From positions 1 through 42,476 of the forward strand of contig CADCIO010000024.1 in assembly GCA_902801475.1 (NCBI GenBank): a DNA stretch of 42,476 nt, read 5' to 3'. Positions 15,337-23,964 of this stretch are shown piece after piece (positions within the stretch are counted from its first letter, which is position 1; every line of letters starts with the position of its first letter). Source of the DNA: an uncultured Bacteroidales bacterium. GTDB taxonomy: Bacteria > Bacteroidota > Bacteroidia > Bacteroidales > Bacteroidaceae. The notes under the pieces are model-generated. The model was not told the origin of the DNA. It saw only the letters and a list, made by a program, of their open reading frames with translations, and made no database searches. The translations under genes and the position numbers were made by a program.

Positions 15337-16128
15337 ATGTTAGCAAAAAGAATCATACCTTGTCTGGACATCAAGGACGGACAGACGGTGAAGGGCACGA
15401 ATTTCGTGAACCTGCGTCAGGCTGGCGATCCCATTGAATTGGGTAAGCTGTACAGCGAGCAGGGTGCCGACGAATTGGTGTATCTGGACATCACGGCTTC
15501 GCACGAGGGACGCAAGACGTTCACGGAACTGGTGAAGCGGATTGCGCAGGAGATCAACATCCCCTTCACAGTGGGAGGCGGCATCAACGAACTGAGCGAT
15601 GTGGACAGGCTCCTGAATGCCGGTGCAGACAAGGTGAGCATCAATTCGGCAGCCTTGAGACGCCCTGAGTTGATTGACGAGATTGCCAAGAACTTTGGCA
15701 GTCAGGTGTGTGTGGTGGCGATTGACGCAAAGTGTGAGGATGATACGGTGCATGAGAATGGTGACCCGCAGATTGATGGTGACTGGGTGTGCTACGTGAA
15801 TGGCGGACGTGTGCCCACAACCTACAAGCTCTTCGACTGGGCGAAGGAGGTGAATGAGAGAGGTGCCGGAGAGATTCTGTTCACATCAATGAATCACGAT
15901 GGTGTGAAGCGCGGCTTTGCAGATGTGGCGCTCAGGAAACTGGCTGACACGCTGACCATCCCTGTGATTGCCTCTGGCGGTGCAGGATGCAGGGAGCACT
16001 TCCGTGACACCTTTATCAATGGACACAGCGATGCAGCATTGGCAGCAAGCGTGTTCCACTTTGGAGAGATCCCTATTCCTGAACTGAAACAGTATTTGAG
16101 GGAAGAGGGAGTGAATGTGAGATTATAA
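15337..16128 (+). CDS. hisF: Imidazole glycerol phosphate synthase, cyclase subunit HisF
   Basis: A 263-residue TIM barrel homologous to HisA. It takes ammonia from HisH and converts PRFAR to imidazole glycerol phosphate and AICAR. The N-terminus [14 protein letters not shown] holds catalytic Asp11, and FTVGGGI and ASGGAG are the phosphate-binding loops. The start at 15337 opens the conserved N-terminus; an upstream in-frame non-ATG start would lie inside the repeat array. It is followed after 13 bases by hisIE. Its by-product AICAR feeds purine synthesis, for which a stand-alone IMP cyclohydrolase lies at 25431. Confidence 0.96.
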   Translation: MLAKRIIPCLDIKDGQTVKGTNFVNLRQAGDPIELGKLYSEQGADELVYLDITASHEGRKTFTELVKRIAQEINIPFTVGGGINELSDVDRLLNAGADKVSINSAALRRPELIDEIAKNFGSQVCVVAIDAKCEDDTVHENGDPQIDGDWVCYVNGGRVPTTYKLFDWAKEVNERGAGEILFTSMNHDGVKRGFADVALRKLADTLTIPVIASGGAGCREHFRDTFINGHSDAALAASVFHFGEIPIPELKQYLREEGVNVRL

Positions 16129-16141
16129 ACAACGAAATATA

Positions 16142-16753
16142 ATGGAAATCGATTTTAAGAAAATGGACGGCCTTGTTCCTGCCATCGTGCAGGACGCCAA
16201 GACCTTGAAGGTGCTGATGCTCGGCTTCATGAACGAGGAGGCATATAAGAAGACAGTGGAGACGGGTAAAGTGACTTTCTATAGCCGTACACGTCAGACG
16301 CTCTGGACAAAGGGTGAGACAAGCGGCAATTTCCTCAACGTGGTGGAGATTCTGAACGACTGCGATCAGGACACGCTGCTCATCAAGGCAAACCCTGTGG
16401 GTCCCGTGTGCCACACGGGTGCCGACACCTGCTGGAACGAGAAGAACGACAACCCCATCATGTTCCTGGTGGAGTTGCAGCGTTTCATCGAGAAGCGTCA
16501 TGAGGAGATGCCAGAAGGCAGCTACACCACTTCCCTCTTCAAGGACGGCTGTCACCGTATGGCACAGAAAGTGGGTGAAGAGGCTTTGGAAGCTGTCATC
16601 GAAGCTGTTGCCAACAACAACGAGCGCCTGGTGTATGAGGCATCGGACATGCTCTACCACCTCATCGTGCTGCTCACCTCGAAGGGTCTGACCATTGAGG
16701 ATTTGGCAAGTGAGTTGGCAGAACGCCACGATCCCAATTGGCATAAACACTAA
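16142..16753 (+). CDS. hisIE: Bifunctional phosphoribosyl-AMP cyclohydrolase / phosphoribosyl-ATP diphosphatase
   Basis: A 203-residue fusion covering steps 2 and 3 of histidine synthesis. The HisI half (about 1-105) shows MLGFMNEEAY, SRTRQTLWTKGETSGN and the zinc/metal ligands in CDQDTLL and CHTGADTCW. The HisE half (about 108-195) shows the MazG-like DGCHRMAQKVGEEALEAVIE helices with acidic metal-binding residues. The HisI-HisE order is the usual bacterial fusion. It lies 13 bases after hisF and 4 bases before the ABC ATPase gene. Confidence 0.95.
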   Translation: MEIDFKKMDGLVPAIVQDAKTLKVLMLGFMNEEAYKKTVETGKVTFYSRTRQTLWTKGETSGNFLNVVEILNDCDQDTLLIKANPVGPVCHTGADTCWNEKNDNPIMFLVELQRFIEKRHEEMPEGSYTTSLFKDGCHRMAQKVGEEALEAVIEAVANNNERLVYEASDMLYHLIVLLTSKGLTIEDLASELAERHDPNWHKH

Positions 16754-16757
16754 AGAG

Positions 16758-17465
16758 ATGAATCTGATTGAATACAAGGACGTCAACGTCTATCAGGAAT
16801 CGCAACTGGTGCTGCAGGATGTGAACGTGGAGATTGGCGAAGGAGAATTCGTCTATGTCACGGGCAAGGTGGGCACCGGTAAGAGTTCCTTCCTCAAGAC
16901 CCTCTATGGCGAAATACCCGTCAAGGAAGGTGAAGCGAAGGTGATGGACTACGACATGGTGGAACTGAGACGTCGTCATCTGCCTGACCTCAGAAAGAAG
17001 CTGGGTATTATCTTTCAGGATTTCCAACTGCTGACCGATCGCACGGTGGATGCCAATCTGCGATTTGTGTTGAAGGCGACAGGATGGAAGAACAAGGTGG
17101 ACATCAACCAGCGCATCAGCGATGTGTTGGAGTTGGTGGGTATGGCGACAAAGGGCTACAAGATGCCATCTGAGCTGTCAGGTGGAGAGCAGCAGCGCAT
17201 CGTGATTGCACGTGCCATCCTGAACAGTCCCAAACTCATCCTTGCCGACGAACCTACGGGCAACCTCGACGCAGAGACGAGCCGTCAGATTGTGGAACTC
17301 TTGCGGCAGATCTGCAAGGCAGGAAGTACGGTCGTGATGATCACCCACAACCTGAACCTGATTGAGCAGTTCCCCGGACGTCAGTTGCTGTGCGAGAATC
17401 ACCAATTGACCGACGTGACGCTACAGGAACCCGCAGAAGATGCAACCATAGACGAAATAGATTAA
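16758..17465 (+). CDS. ftsE: FtsE-like ABC transporter ATP-binding protein
   Basis: A 235-residue single ABC ATPase domain. Walker A is GKVGTGKSS (36-44), the Q-loop is IIFQDFQLL, the signature is LSGGEQQR (140-147), Walker B is [12 protein letters not shown] (160-171) and the switch His is in MITHN. The organisation resembles FtsE of the divisome FtsEX complex. No ftsX-like membrane gene is adjacent; the next gene is aspartate kinase. A LolD-type or other ATPase is possible because the family is close. The ATG at 16758 is chosen since it lies 4 bases after hisIE; the frame is open further upstream inside hisIE. Confidence 0.8.
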   Translation: MNLIEYKDVNVYQESQLVLQDVNVEIGEGEFVYVTGKVGTGKSSFLKTLYGEIPVKEGEAKVMDYDMVELRRRHLPDLRKKLGIIFQDFQLLTDRTVDANLRFVLKATGWKNKVDINQRISDVLELVGMATKGYKMPSELSGGEQQRIVIARAILNSPKLILADEPTGNLDAETSRQIVELLRQICKAGSTVVMITHNLNLIEQFPGRQLLCENHQLTDVTLQEPAEDATIDEID

Positions 17466-17490
17466 AAACAATACACATATATATTATATT

Positions 17491-18807
17491 ATGAAAGTAC
17501 TTAAGTTTGGCGGAACATCCGTAGGCACCCCTCAGCGAATGAAGGATGTCGTAAAACTCATCACCGACGGCGAGCAAAAGATTGTTGTACTCTCAGCCAT
17601 GTCGGGCACGACGAACTCACTGGTAGAAATCTCTGACTACCTCTACAAGAAGAATCCAGAAGGTGCGAACGAAACCATCAACACCCTCGAGAAGAAATAC
17701 AAGAAGCATGTAGAAGAACTCTACACGACCGATGCCATGAAGCAGAAGACGCTCAACTTCCTGAAGGAGGAGTTTGACTACCTGCGCTCATTCACCAAGG
17801 GCATCTTCACGATGTTTGAAGAGAAAATCATCGTTGCTCAGGGCGAAATCATGTCCACCAATATGGTGACAAACTACCTCATCGAACAGGGCTACAACGC
17901 GATACTCATCCCTGCGTTGGAGTTCATGCGTACAGACAAGAACGCTGAACCTGACCTTGAGTATATCCGCGAGAAAATCAAGGTGCAGCTCGACGAGAAT
18001 CCTGGCAAGGAAATCTACATCACCCAGGGCTTCATCTGCCGCAATGCTTACGGCGAGGTGGACAACCTGCAACGTGGTGGCTCAGACTACACAGCTTCCC
18101 TCATCGGCGCTGCTGTAGATGCTTCAGAAATCCAGATCTGGACAGACATCGACGGTATGCACAACAACGACCCACGCTTTGTGGAACACACTTCACCCGT
18201 CAACCACCTGCACTTTGAAGAGGCAGCAGAGTTGGCCTATTTTGGTGCGAAGATCCTGCACCCAACCTGTGTGCAGCCAGCGAAGTATGCAGGCATCCCT
18301 GTGAAGCTGCTCAACACGATGGATCCAACAGCCCCAGGCACTGTGATCAGCAATGAGACAGAGCGCGGCAAGATCAAGGCTGTGGCAGCAAAGGACAACA
18401 TCACCGCCATCAAGATCACCTCGTCTCGCATGTTGCTGGCGTATGGTTTCCTGCGCAAGGTGTTCGAGATTTTCGAGTCGTACAAGACTTCCATCGACAT
18501 GATTGCCACTTCAGAGGTGGGTGTGAGCGTGTCCATCGACAATGCCACACATCTCGATGCCATCGTGAACGAATTGAAGAAGTTCGGTCATGTGCATGTT
18601 GATAAGGATATGTGCATCATCTGCGTGGTAGGCGACCTCGAAGCAGAAAACGTAGGTTTCGAAAGCAAGGCAACGGAGGCTCTCAAGGAGATTCCTGTCC
18701 GCATGATTTCCTACGGAGGTTCCAACCACAACATCTCTTTCCTCATCTCAGCTGAGGACAAGAAGAAGGCATTGCAATCACTTTCAGACCACCTCTTTAA
18801 CGAATAA
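17491..18807 (+). CDS. lysC: Aspartate kinase, monofunctional
   Basis: A 438-residue aspartokinase making aspartyl phosphate, the entry to lysine/DAP, threonine and methionine synthesis. The kinase domain begins with VLKFGGTSVG, the nucleotide-binding signature. WTDIDGMHNNDPR contributes to substrate and ATP binding. Two ACT domains occupy about residues 305-435 and would carry feedback inhibition. No homoserine dehydrogenase domain follows, so this is the monofunctional type. It is directly followed by lysA (4 bases), which suggests a lysine/DAP-dedicated isozyme. An (AT)n tract precedes the start. Confidence 0.94.
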   Translation: MKVLKFGGTSVGTPQRMKDVVKLITDGEQKIVVLSAMSGTTNSLVEISDYLYKKNPEGANETINTLEKKYKKHVEELYTTDAMKQKTLNFLKEEFDYLRSFTKGIFTMFEEKIIVAQGEIMSTNMVTNYLIEQGYNAILIPALEFMRTDKNAEPDLEYIREKIKVQLDENPGKEIYITQGFICRNAYGEVDNLQRGGSDYTASLIGAAVDASEIQIWTDIDGMHNNDPRFVEHTSPVNHLHFEEAAELAYFGAKILHPTCVQPAKYAGIPVKLLNTMDPTAPGTVISNETERGKIKAVAAKDNITAIKITSSRMLLAYGFLRKVFEIFESYKTSIDMIATSEVGVSVSIDNATHLDAIVNELKKFGHVHVDKDMCIICVVGDLEAENVGFESKATEALKEIPVRMISYGGSNHNISFLISAEDKKKALQSLSDHLFNE

Positions 18808-18811
18808 AAAT

Positions 18812-19972
18812 ATGGGCATAGACATGAATGTGGAAAGGTTTGCGGGCATCCGCACGCCTTTCTACTATTATGACACAAACATCCTGCGCCAGACGCTCGA
18901 CGCCATCAACGCAGAAACAAAGAAACACAATAACTACTTCGTTCACTACGCCGTGAAGGCCAATGCCAACCTCAAGGTGCTCAAAGTCATCAATGAGGCA
19001 GGGTTGGGTATCGACTGCGTGTCTGGTGGCGAAATTGAACAAGTGCTCAAAGCAGGTTTTCCAGCCAACAAGATCGTCTTTGCTGGTGTGGGAAAAAGCG
19101 ACTGGGAAATAGAGCTGGGTCTTGACAAGGACATCTTCTGCTTCAACGTCGAGAGCATCCCAGAACTGGAAGTCATCAATGAGATTGCAGCATCGAAGGG
19201 AAAGGTGGCAACCATCTGTTTCCGCATCAACCCCAATGTAGGTGCTCACACGCATGCTCACATCACTACAGGCTTGGCTGAAAACAAGTTTGGCATCGCG
19301 ATGGAGGATATGGAAAAGGTGATCCGCTTGGCACAAGGCATGAAGAATGTGCAGTTCAAGGGACTCCACTTCCACATCGGTTCCCAGATTCTCCAGATGG
19401 ATGATTTCATCGCTCTTGCCAATCGTGTGAACGAATTGCAAGACCGCTTGGAGGCACAAGGCATTCAGCTGGAAATCATCAATGTAGGCGGTGGATTGGG
19501 TGTTGACTACGAAGACCCACAGGGTAATCCTATTCCTAACTTCAAAGACTACTTCGCTGTCTATGAGAAGTATCTGAAGGTGCGACCAGGACAGACGGTA
19601 CACTTCGAGCTTGGACGTGCAGTAGTCGCCCAGTGTGGTGCCCTCATCACCAAGGTCAACTACGTGAAGCAAGGCTCTGTGAAGCAGTTCGCCATTGTGG
19701 ATGCAGGTTTCACTGACCTCATTCGTCCTGCCCTCTACGATGCCCATCACAAGATCATCAACCTCAACAGCAATGAGCCTGAGGAGAAGTATGATGTGGT
19801 AGGTCCTATCTGCGAGTCGAGCGATACCTTCGACAAGGGCATCATGTTGTCCAAGACGCATCGTGGCGACCTCCTTGCCCTTCTCTCTGCAGGTGCCTAT
19901 GGAGAAATCATGGCATCCGGTTACAACTGCCGTCGCCTGCCTGATGGATATACCAGCGAGGAGCTGAACTGA
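18812..19972 (+). CDS. lysA: Diaminopimelate decarboxylase
   Basis: A 386-residue PLP enzyme of the alanine racemase-like fold that converts meso-diaminopimelate to lysine and CO2. Visible features are the PLP lysine in HYAVKANANL, the HIGSQ loop, the glycine-rich phosphate-binding GGGLGVDY, and the C-terminal GPICESSDTF motif with the substrate-binding Cys and Glu. The length is slightly short but normal for Bacteroidota. Its start lies 4 bases after lysC. Two ATGs (18812 and 18824) are possible. The cluster ends in a strong terminator at 20004-20035. Confidence 0.94.
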   Translation: MGIDMNVERFAGIRTPFYYYDTNILRQTLDAINAETKKHNNYFVHYAVKANANLKVLKVINEAGLGIDCVSGGEIEQVLKAGFPANKIVFAGVGKSDWEIELGLDKDIFCFNVESIPELEVINEIAASKGKVATICFRINPNVGAHTHAHITTGLAENKFGIAMEDMEKVIRLAQGMKNVQFKGLHFHIGSQILQMDDFIALANRVNELQDRLEAQGIQLEIINVGGGLGVDYEDPQGNPIPNFKDYFAVYEKYLKVRPGQTVHFELGRAVVAQCGALITKVNYVKQGSVKQFAIVDAGFTDLIRPALYDAHHKIINLNSNEPEEKYDVVGPICESSDTFDKGIMLSKTHRGDLLALLSAGAYGEIMASGYNCRRLPDGYTSEELN

Positions 19973-20003
19973 TTGTAAGGATAAGTGACACAATGTCATA
20001 TAA

Positions 20004-20035
20004 ATGCCAGAGTTTCATGCGCTGGCATCTTTTTT
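20004..20035 (+). terminator. Intrinsic terminator after lysA
   Basis: ATGCCAG (20004-20010) pairs with CTGGCAT (20022-20028), followed by C and six T (20030-20035). It closes the his-lys transcription unit just before grpE. Confidence 0.8.
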
Positions 20036-20069
20036 GTTGATTTCAAGGAATCGAAAAAATCATTGCATT

Positions 20070-20654
20070 ATGAAAAAAGATATTAAGAACGAAGAGCTGA
20101 ACGAGGAAATCGTTAATGAGGAGCAGGAGAAGGCTGCTGAAGAGCAGACAGCATCTGCTGACGCTGCGAATGAGGCAGAAGCTCCCAAGGAATTGACTCC
20201 AGAGGAGAGAATCGCAGAGCTGGAGAAGCAGGTGGAAGATTTGAAGAATCAGCAACTGTACAAGGTGGCAGAGTTCGACAACTTCCGCAAGCGTGTGATG
20301 CAGGAGAAAGCCGACCTCATCAAGAATGGTGGCGCAAAGGTCATCACTACCCTATTGCCCGTCATCGACGACTTGGAACGTGCCCAGCAGAACATGGACA
20401 AGTATGAAGATGTGAATGCTGTGAAGGAAGGACTGAATCTGATTATCGACAAGTTCTTCAAGCTCATGGCTCAGGAAGGGCTGAAGAAGATGGACGTAGT
20501 AGGTCAACCCTTTGACAGCGACCTGCATGAAGCAATTGCTATGGTGCCAGGACAGCCTGACGACAAGAAGGGAAAGGTGATGGACTGCATGATGGCAGGA
20601 TATACATTGAACGATAAAGTAATCCGCTACGCAAAAGTGGCAGTAGCTGAATAA
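20070..20654 (+). CDS. grpE: Nucleotide exchange factor GrpE
   Basis: A 194-residue co-chaperone that releases ADP from DnaK. The N-terminal 50 residues are very acidic and disordered, followed by a long coiled-coil helix (about 55-95, containing [20 protein letters not shown]) and the beta-wing domain ending in [21 protein letters not shown] 20070 starts [10 protein letters not shown]; the frame is open upstream, but that part crosses the lysA terminator. Its TAA stop lies inside the first base positions of a palindromic repeat (20651-20694). dnaJ follows 56 bases later. Confidence 0.94.
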   Translation: MKKDIKNEELNEEIVNEEQEKAAEEQTASADAANEAEAPKELTPEERIAELEKQVEDLKNQQLYKVAEFDNFRKRVMQEKADLIKNGGAKVITTLLPVIDDLERAQQNMDKYEDVNAVKEGLNLIIDKFFKLMAQEGLKKMDVVGQPFDSDLHEAIAMVPGQPDDKKGKVMDCMMAGYTLNDKVIRYAKVAVAE

Positions 20655-20694
20655 CCAGCCCATGTGCTGGGCGCAAGCCCACGCATTGGGCGAT
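20651..20694. repeat. Dispersed palindromic repeat, copy 1 (grpE-dnaJ gap)
   Basis: Starts ATAACCAGCCCA and contains two successive hairpins, GCCCA-tgtgc-TGGGC and GCCCA-cgcat-TGGGC, ending CGAT. The grpE stop TAA is bases 2-4 of the element. A shorter inverted copy lies at 22112-22136. The layout resembles REP/PU-type elements. In the mRNA it would place stable hairpins between grpE and dnaJ. Confidence 0.75.
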
Positions 20695-20710
20695 TTCTAT
20701 AGAAAAGACA

Positions 20711-21880
20711 GTGGCGAAAAGAGATTATTACGAGGTGCTGGGAGTGTCGAAGACGGCTTCCGACGACGAAATCAAGAAGGCCTATAAGAAAATGGCCATC
20801 AAGTATCACCCTGACCGCAATCCGGGTGACAAACAGGCTGAGGAGAAATTCAAGGAAGCGGCTGAGGCATATGATGTGCTTCGTGATCCGCAGAAACGTC
20901 AGCGTTATGACCAGTTCGGTCCTGATGCCTTTAGTCCTGGTGCTGGAGGCTTCGGAGGCGGACAGGGCATGTCGATGGACGACATCTTCAGCATGATGAG
21001 CGATGTGTTTGGCGGAGGCTTCGGAGGCGGTTTCAGCGGCTTTGGAAGTGGCTTTGGCGGCGGCGGTCAGCGCAGAAAGCCTGTCTATAAGGGACAAGAC
21101 TTGCGGATGCGTATTGAACTGGATCTGAATGACATCGTGAATGGTGTGACGAAGAAGTTCAATGTACGCACAGACATCACTTGTCCTCATTGCAACGGTT
21201 CTGGTTCAGAGGACGGACAGGAATCGACTTGCGGCACTTGTAACGGACAAGGTGTTGTGTACAAGACACGTCAAACGATGCTGGGCATCATGCAGACCCA
21301 GACGGTTTGCGACACCTGTCATGGTGAAGGTACTGTCATCAAGAACAAATGTAAGCATTGTAATGGCGAGGGCATCGTGAAAGGTGAGAAACAAGTGGAA
21401 GTGGAACTGCCTGCCGGTCTTGTGGAGGGATATGCGTATAACTTCCAGGGTAAAGGTGGAGCTGGTCGCAGAAACGGCGTGAATGGTGATCTGCAGATAC
21501 TCGTGCATGAGAAGCCACATCCAGAACTGATGCGCGATGGAGTGGATCTGGTGTATAACCTCTTGCTGACTATTCCACAGGCAGTATTGGGCACGTCGCT
21601 TGAAGTTCCCACACACGACGGTAAGGCGAAAATCACGATTCCTGCAGGTACACAGCCAGGTACTGTACTGAGGTTGAAGAATAAGGGTATTCCTGACATC
21701 AACAGCTATGGTGGACAGCGAGGCGATGAAATCATCAACATCTCTGTCTATATGCCTGAAACGCTGTCGAAGGAAGAACGTCAAGCCATTGAAACGTTGG
21801 CTGGAGGTGACAACATCAAGCCTTCAACAAGCATCAAAGACAAGATTTTCAGCCACTTCAGGGCTTATTTCAAGAAGTAA
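20711..21880 (+). CDS. dnaJ: Chaperone DnaJ
   Basis: A 389-residue type I J-protein that stimulates DnaK ATPase. The J domain (about 1-70) has the essential HPD at 33-35. A long Gly/Phe-rich linker follows (about 75-120). The zinc region has four CxxCxGxG repeats: [24 protein letters not shown] and CKHCNGEG. The C-terminal substrate-binding domains end in FRAYFKK. The start is GTG at 20711 (no ATG is available before the J domain), placed 56 bases after grpE behind the palindromic repeat. Confidence 0.95.
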   Translation: MAKRDYYEVLGVSKTASDDEIKKAYKKMAIKYHPDRNPGDKQAEEKFKEAAEAYDVLRDPQKRQRYDQFGPDAFSPGAGGFGGGQGMSMDDIFSMMSDVFGGGFGGGFSGFGSGFGGGGQRRKPVYKGQDLRMRIELDLNDIVNGVTKKFNVRTDITCPHCNGSGSEDGQESTCGTCNGQGVVYKTRQTMLGIMQTQTVCDTCHGEGTVIKNKCKHCNGEGIVKGEKQVEVELPAGLVEGYAYNFQGKGGAGRRNGVNGDLQILVHEKPHPELMRDGVDLVYNLLLTIPQAVLGTSLEVPTHDGKAKITIPAGTQPGTVLRLKNKGIPDINSYGGQRGDEIINISVYMPETLSKEERQAIETLAGGDNIKPSTSIKDKIFSHFRAYFKK

Positions 21881-21906
21881 TAGACAGAAATCACATATTT
21901 TAGGTA

Positions 21907-21937
21907 TTGCGTAATGTTGAGAAAGTGCGTACCTTTG
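21907..21937 (+). promoter_or_regulatory. Promoter of the probable small RNA
   Basis: TTG at 21907-21909, 20 bases, then TACCTTTG at 21930-21937. No protein-coding gene follows on this strand before the terminator at 22057-22102. Confidence 0.65.
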
Positions 21938-21943
21938 CACCAG

Positions 21944-22102
21944 ATTTGAAAAGTCATACAGCAAACGGCTTCGAATCTTTACTCATAATAATAAACCCGT
22001 GTCGTGAGACACCACCATCAGAATTACGTAAACCATAAAATGTTAGAGGCTAAAAGACCGCTTCTCTTGTTCGCGAAGAACATGGGAAGCGGTTTCTCTT
22101 TT
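21944..22102 (+). ncRNA. Probable small non-coding RNA, about 155 nt
   Basis: This interval runs from the expected start of the promoter at 21907-21937 to a strong terminator. It includes a GNRA-capped hairpin, GTGTC-GTGA-GACAC (21999-22012). No convincing ORF is present. It does not match the tRNA, tmRNA or small SRP RNA features I can recall, and I cannot exclude 6S RNA by eye. It lies between dnaJ and a convergent GH25 gene. The RNA class is unknown; the exact 5' end is inferred. Confidence 0.55.
22057..22102 (+). terminator. Strong two-tier intrinsic terminator
   Basis: ACCGCTTC (22057-22064) pairs with GAAGCGGT (22086-22093). An inner stem GTTC-gcgaa-GAAC (22069-22081) closes the loop. 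The tail TTTCTCTTTTG follows. It terminates the probable small RNA. Confidence 0.75.
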
Positions 22103-22111
22103 GTGGCAATA

Positions 22112-22136
22112 ATCGCCCAGCGCGTGGGCTGGTTAT
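22112..22136. repeat. Dispersed palindromic repeat, copy 2 (inverted)
   Basis: On the minus strand it reads ATAACCAGCCCA, then CGCGCTGGGCGAT. This is the same element as copy 1 at 20651, in opposite orientation and with a single hairpin. Again the adjacent gene (GH25, minus strand) ends at the TAA in bases 2-4 of the element. Confidence 0.75.
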
Positions 22137-22981
22137 CGATATTGAATATCCCGGATGTCGTGCCGGCCAACAAACCTGCTCATATCAACATTCCCTCGGA
22201 TGCCACGTACGGAACCTGTGGCTGAATACTGCCAGAGAACATAGTCGTTGTCGTCGTAGAGGTCTGGCTCGATGAAGGAGTAAGCAGCAATGAAGAACTT
22301 GTAGGTACGCAGACGCGAGTTGTGGTGTATGTGCTTGTTGTAGAAGTTCTTACCTGTATAGATGATAGGTTTCTTGCCAAATTCCTTTTCAAGAAGTTCG
22401 CAGAATTCAAGCAGTCGTGTCTGCAAGACAGCATCGGACACTCCGTTGGTGGTCTCAATATCGACCACAGGCAGGAGGTCTTGCCGGCGAGTCTCCACAC
22501 GAGACATGAAGTTGTCAAACTGACTTTTGGCTGAGAGTTGTGGACGGAAGAAGTGATAGCTGCCCACTTTGAGCCCGACACGCTTGCATTCATTGAAATT
22601 ATAGGAATAGGTGTCATCCACATTGCCCGTACCTTCTGTGGCTTTCAGATAGACATAAGTGACTTTGCTGTCACGTGCCACTTCATCCCAATTGATGCGT
22701 CCCTGATAGTGGCTCACATCAATGCCATGTGCCCCACTACCACCTGTGCCTTTTCCACGAGTTGATGGCTGATTGGCGAAAACAGGCATCTCCAATGGCT
22801 TCGGATGACGGTCTGGGCGAGACTTGGATGCAATGGGATCAGGCTGAATATCCGTCAATGCAGTCTCTACGTGCTTTGGTTTCTTAGGCTTGTCCTTTTT
22901 CTGTGCATAGAGTGTAGTCACACACAAAGATGCAAGGACTGTCAATAATATATATATGTACGCGCGATGAACGTTTGTCAT
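22133..22981 (-). CDS. GH25 family lysozyme (1,4-beta-N-acetylmuramidase), exported
   Basis: A 282-residue protein with a signal peptide (hydrophobic core about 8-22, likely cleavage after Ala26), a Lys/Pro-rich linker (27-80), then a GH25 catalytic domain. GIDVSHYQG contains catalytic Asp88, VVDIET contains the Asp174-x-Glu176 pair, and KATEGTG and YHFFRP are family signatures. GH25 enzymes cut the MurNAc-GlcNAc bond of peptidoglycan. A periplasmic wall-remodelling role is likely. Its stop codon falls in palindromic repeat copy 2, and the signal segment AYIYILL is encoded partly by an (AT)n tract. It is divergent from nudC. Confidence 0.9.
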   Translation of the reverse strand: MTNVHRAYIYILLTVLASLCVTTLYAQKKDKPKKPKHVETALTDIQPDPIASKSRPDRHPKPLEMPVFANQPSTRGKGTGGSGAHGIDVSHYQGRINWDEVARDSKVTYVYLKATEGTGNVDDTYSYNFNECKRVGLKVGSYHFFRPQLSAKSQFDNFMSRVETRRQDLLPVVDIETTNGVSDAVLQTRLLEFCELLEKEFGKKPIIYTGKNFYNKHIHHNSRLRTYKFFIAAYSFIEPDLYDDNDYVLWQYSATGSVRGIRGNVDMSRFVGRHDIRDIQYR

Positions 22982-23003
22982 AAGTTTTAGTCGAATTTGA
23001 GTA

Positions 23004-23034
23004 CAAATGTAGTCTTTTTCGTTCTAATTCGCAA
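23004..23034 (-). promoter_or_regulatory. Promoter of the GH25 gene
   Basis: Minus-strand TTG (23034..23032), 20 bases, then TACATTTG (23011..23004), about 22 bases before the start codon at 22981. Confidence 0.6.
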
Positions 23035-23136
23035 CTATTCGTGGAAGTCTTAACTTTTTTAATGATTTTAAAGACAAAAAATGGCATACATGTCATGAAT
23101 AATGACTAATTTTGACGCAAATTTGTAAGATAGAAC

Positions 23137-23952
23137 ATGGAAGGGCAAGTAACATATTGGTTTGTGTTCATCGGCAACTCGATATTGCTGGAACATGATG
23201 ACAGCGGATATCATGTGCCATGTAGGGTTGAACCACCATTTCCCATGAAGGAATGGACTCCCCGACAGGAATTGCCACCACTGGATGACGTTCCCTGTAT
23301 GGCATACAGCCTCAATACGCCCCCTACCGACATGAAGGGACTTGTGACTGTAGGACTGAGGGAATCGTGGGCATTACTGCCCAGAGACTTTTACAACACA
23401 GCAGGCAAGGCGTCGGAATTGTTGTATTGGGATTCGAACACACGATATTGCGGTGTGTGTGGTGCCCCCATGAAACGTGCCACAACCATCAGCAAACAAT
23501 GCACCAACTGCGGCAAGGAAGTGTGGCCACAGGTAAGTCCAGCCATCATCGTGAGAATCAGGCGTGGAGATGACATTCTGTTGGTGCACGCAAAGAATTT
23601 CAGACGAAGCGAGATGTATGGGTTGGTGGCAGGATTTGTGGAAACAGGTGAGACGCTGGAAGAATGTGTGAAGCGGGAAGTGGCAGAAGAAGTAGGATTG
23701 GAAATTACGAACATACGATATTTTGGGAGCCAGCCCTGGCCTTATCCTTGTGGCATCATGATTGGCTTCACTGCAGATTATGTAAGTGGCAAGGTGCATG
23801 TGCAGGAGGAAGAGCTGAGCAATGCAGGTTGGTTCAACCGTAACCAATTGCCTCCCATTCCAGACAAGATGTCGATAGCCAGAAGATTGATTGACGACTA
23901 TATAGCAGAAGAGAGACCAGACCAAGAAAAAGAAAGTTCAACAATCAACTAA
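23137..23952 (+). CDS. nudC: NAD(+) diphosphatase / NAD-decapping Nudix hydrolase NudC
   Basis: A 271-residue enzyme. A zinc ribbon with Cys105, Cys108, Cys122 and Cys125 precedes a perfect Nudix box (Gly156 to Leu178, REVAEEVGL core). The NADH-pyrophosphatase hallmark SQPWPYP (198-204) follows; the usual form is SQPWPFP. It hydrolyses NAD(H) to NMN(H) and AMP and can remove NAD caps from RNA in E. coli. The length is typical. Its start lies 9 bases after a weak -7-like sequence (CAAATTTG, 23119-23126). The lipoprotein gene follows after 12 bases. Confidence 0.93.
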   Translation: MEGQVTYWFVFIGNSILLEHDDSGYHVPCRVEPPFPMKEWTPRQELPPLDDVPCMAYSLNTPPTDMKGLVTVGLRESWALLPRDFYNTAGKASELLYWDSNTRYCGVCGAPMKRATTISKQCTNCGKEVWPQVSPAIIVRIRRGDDILLVHAKNFRRSEMYGLVAGFVETGETLEECVKREVAEEVGLEITNIRYFGSQPWPYPCGIMIGFTADYVSGKVHVQEEELSNAGWFNRNQLPPIPDKMSIARRLIDDYIAEERPDQEKESSTIN

Positions 23953-23964
23953 AACCACAAAGCA

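Noticed and set aside
21966..21980. tRNA-like TTCGAATC sequence in the small RNA region
   Set aside because: There is no acceptor stem, D arm or anticodon arm around it, and no CCA end.
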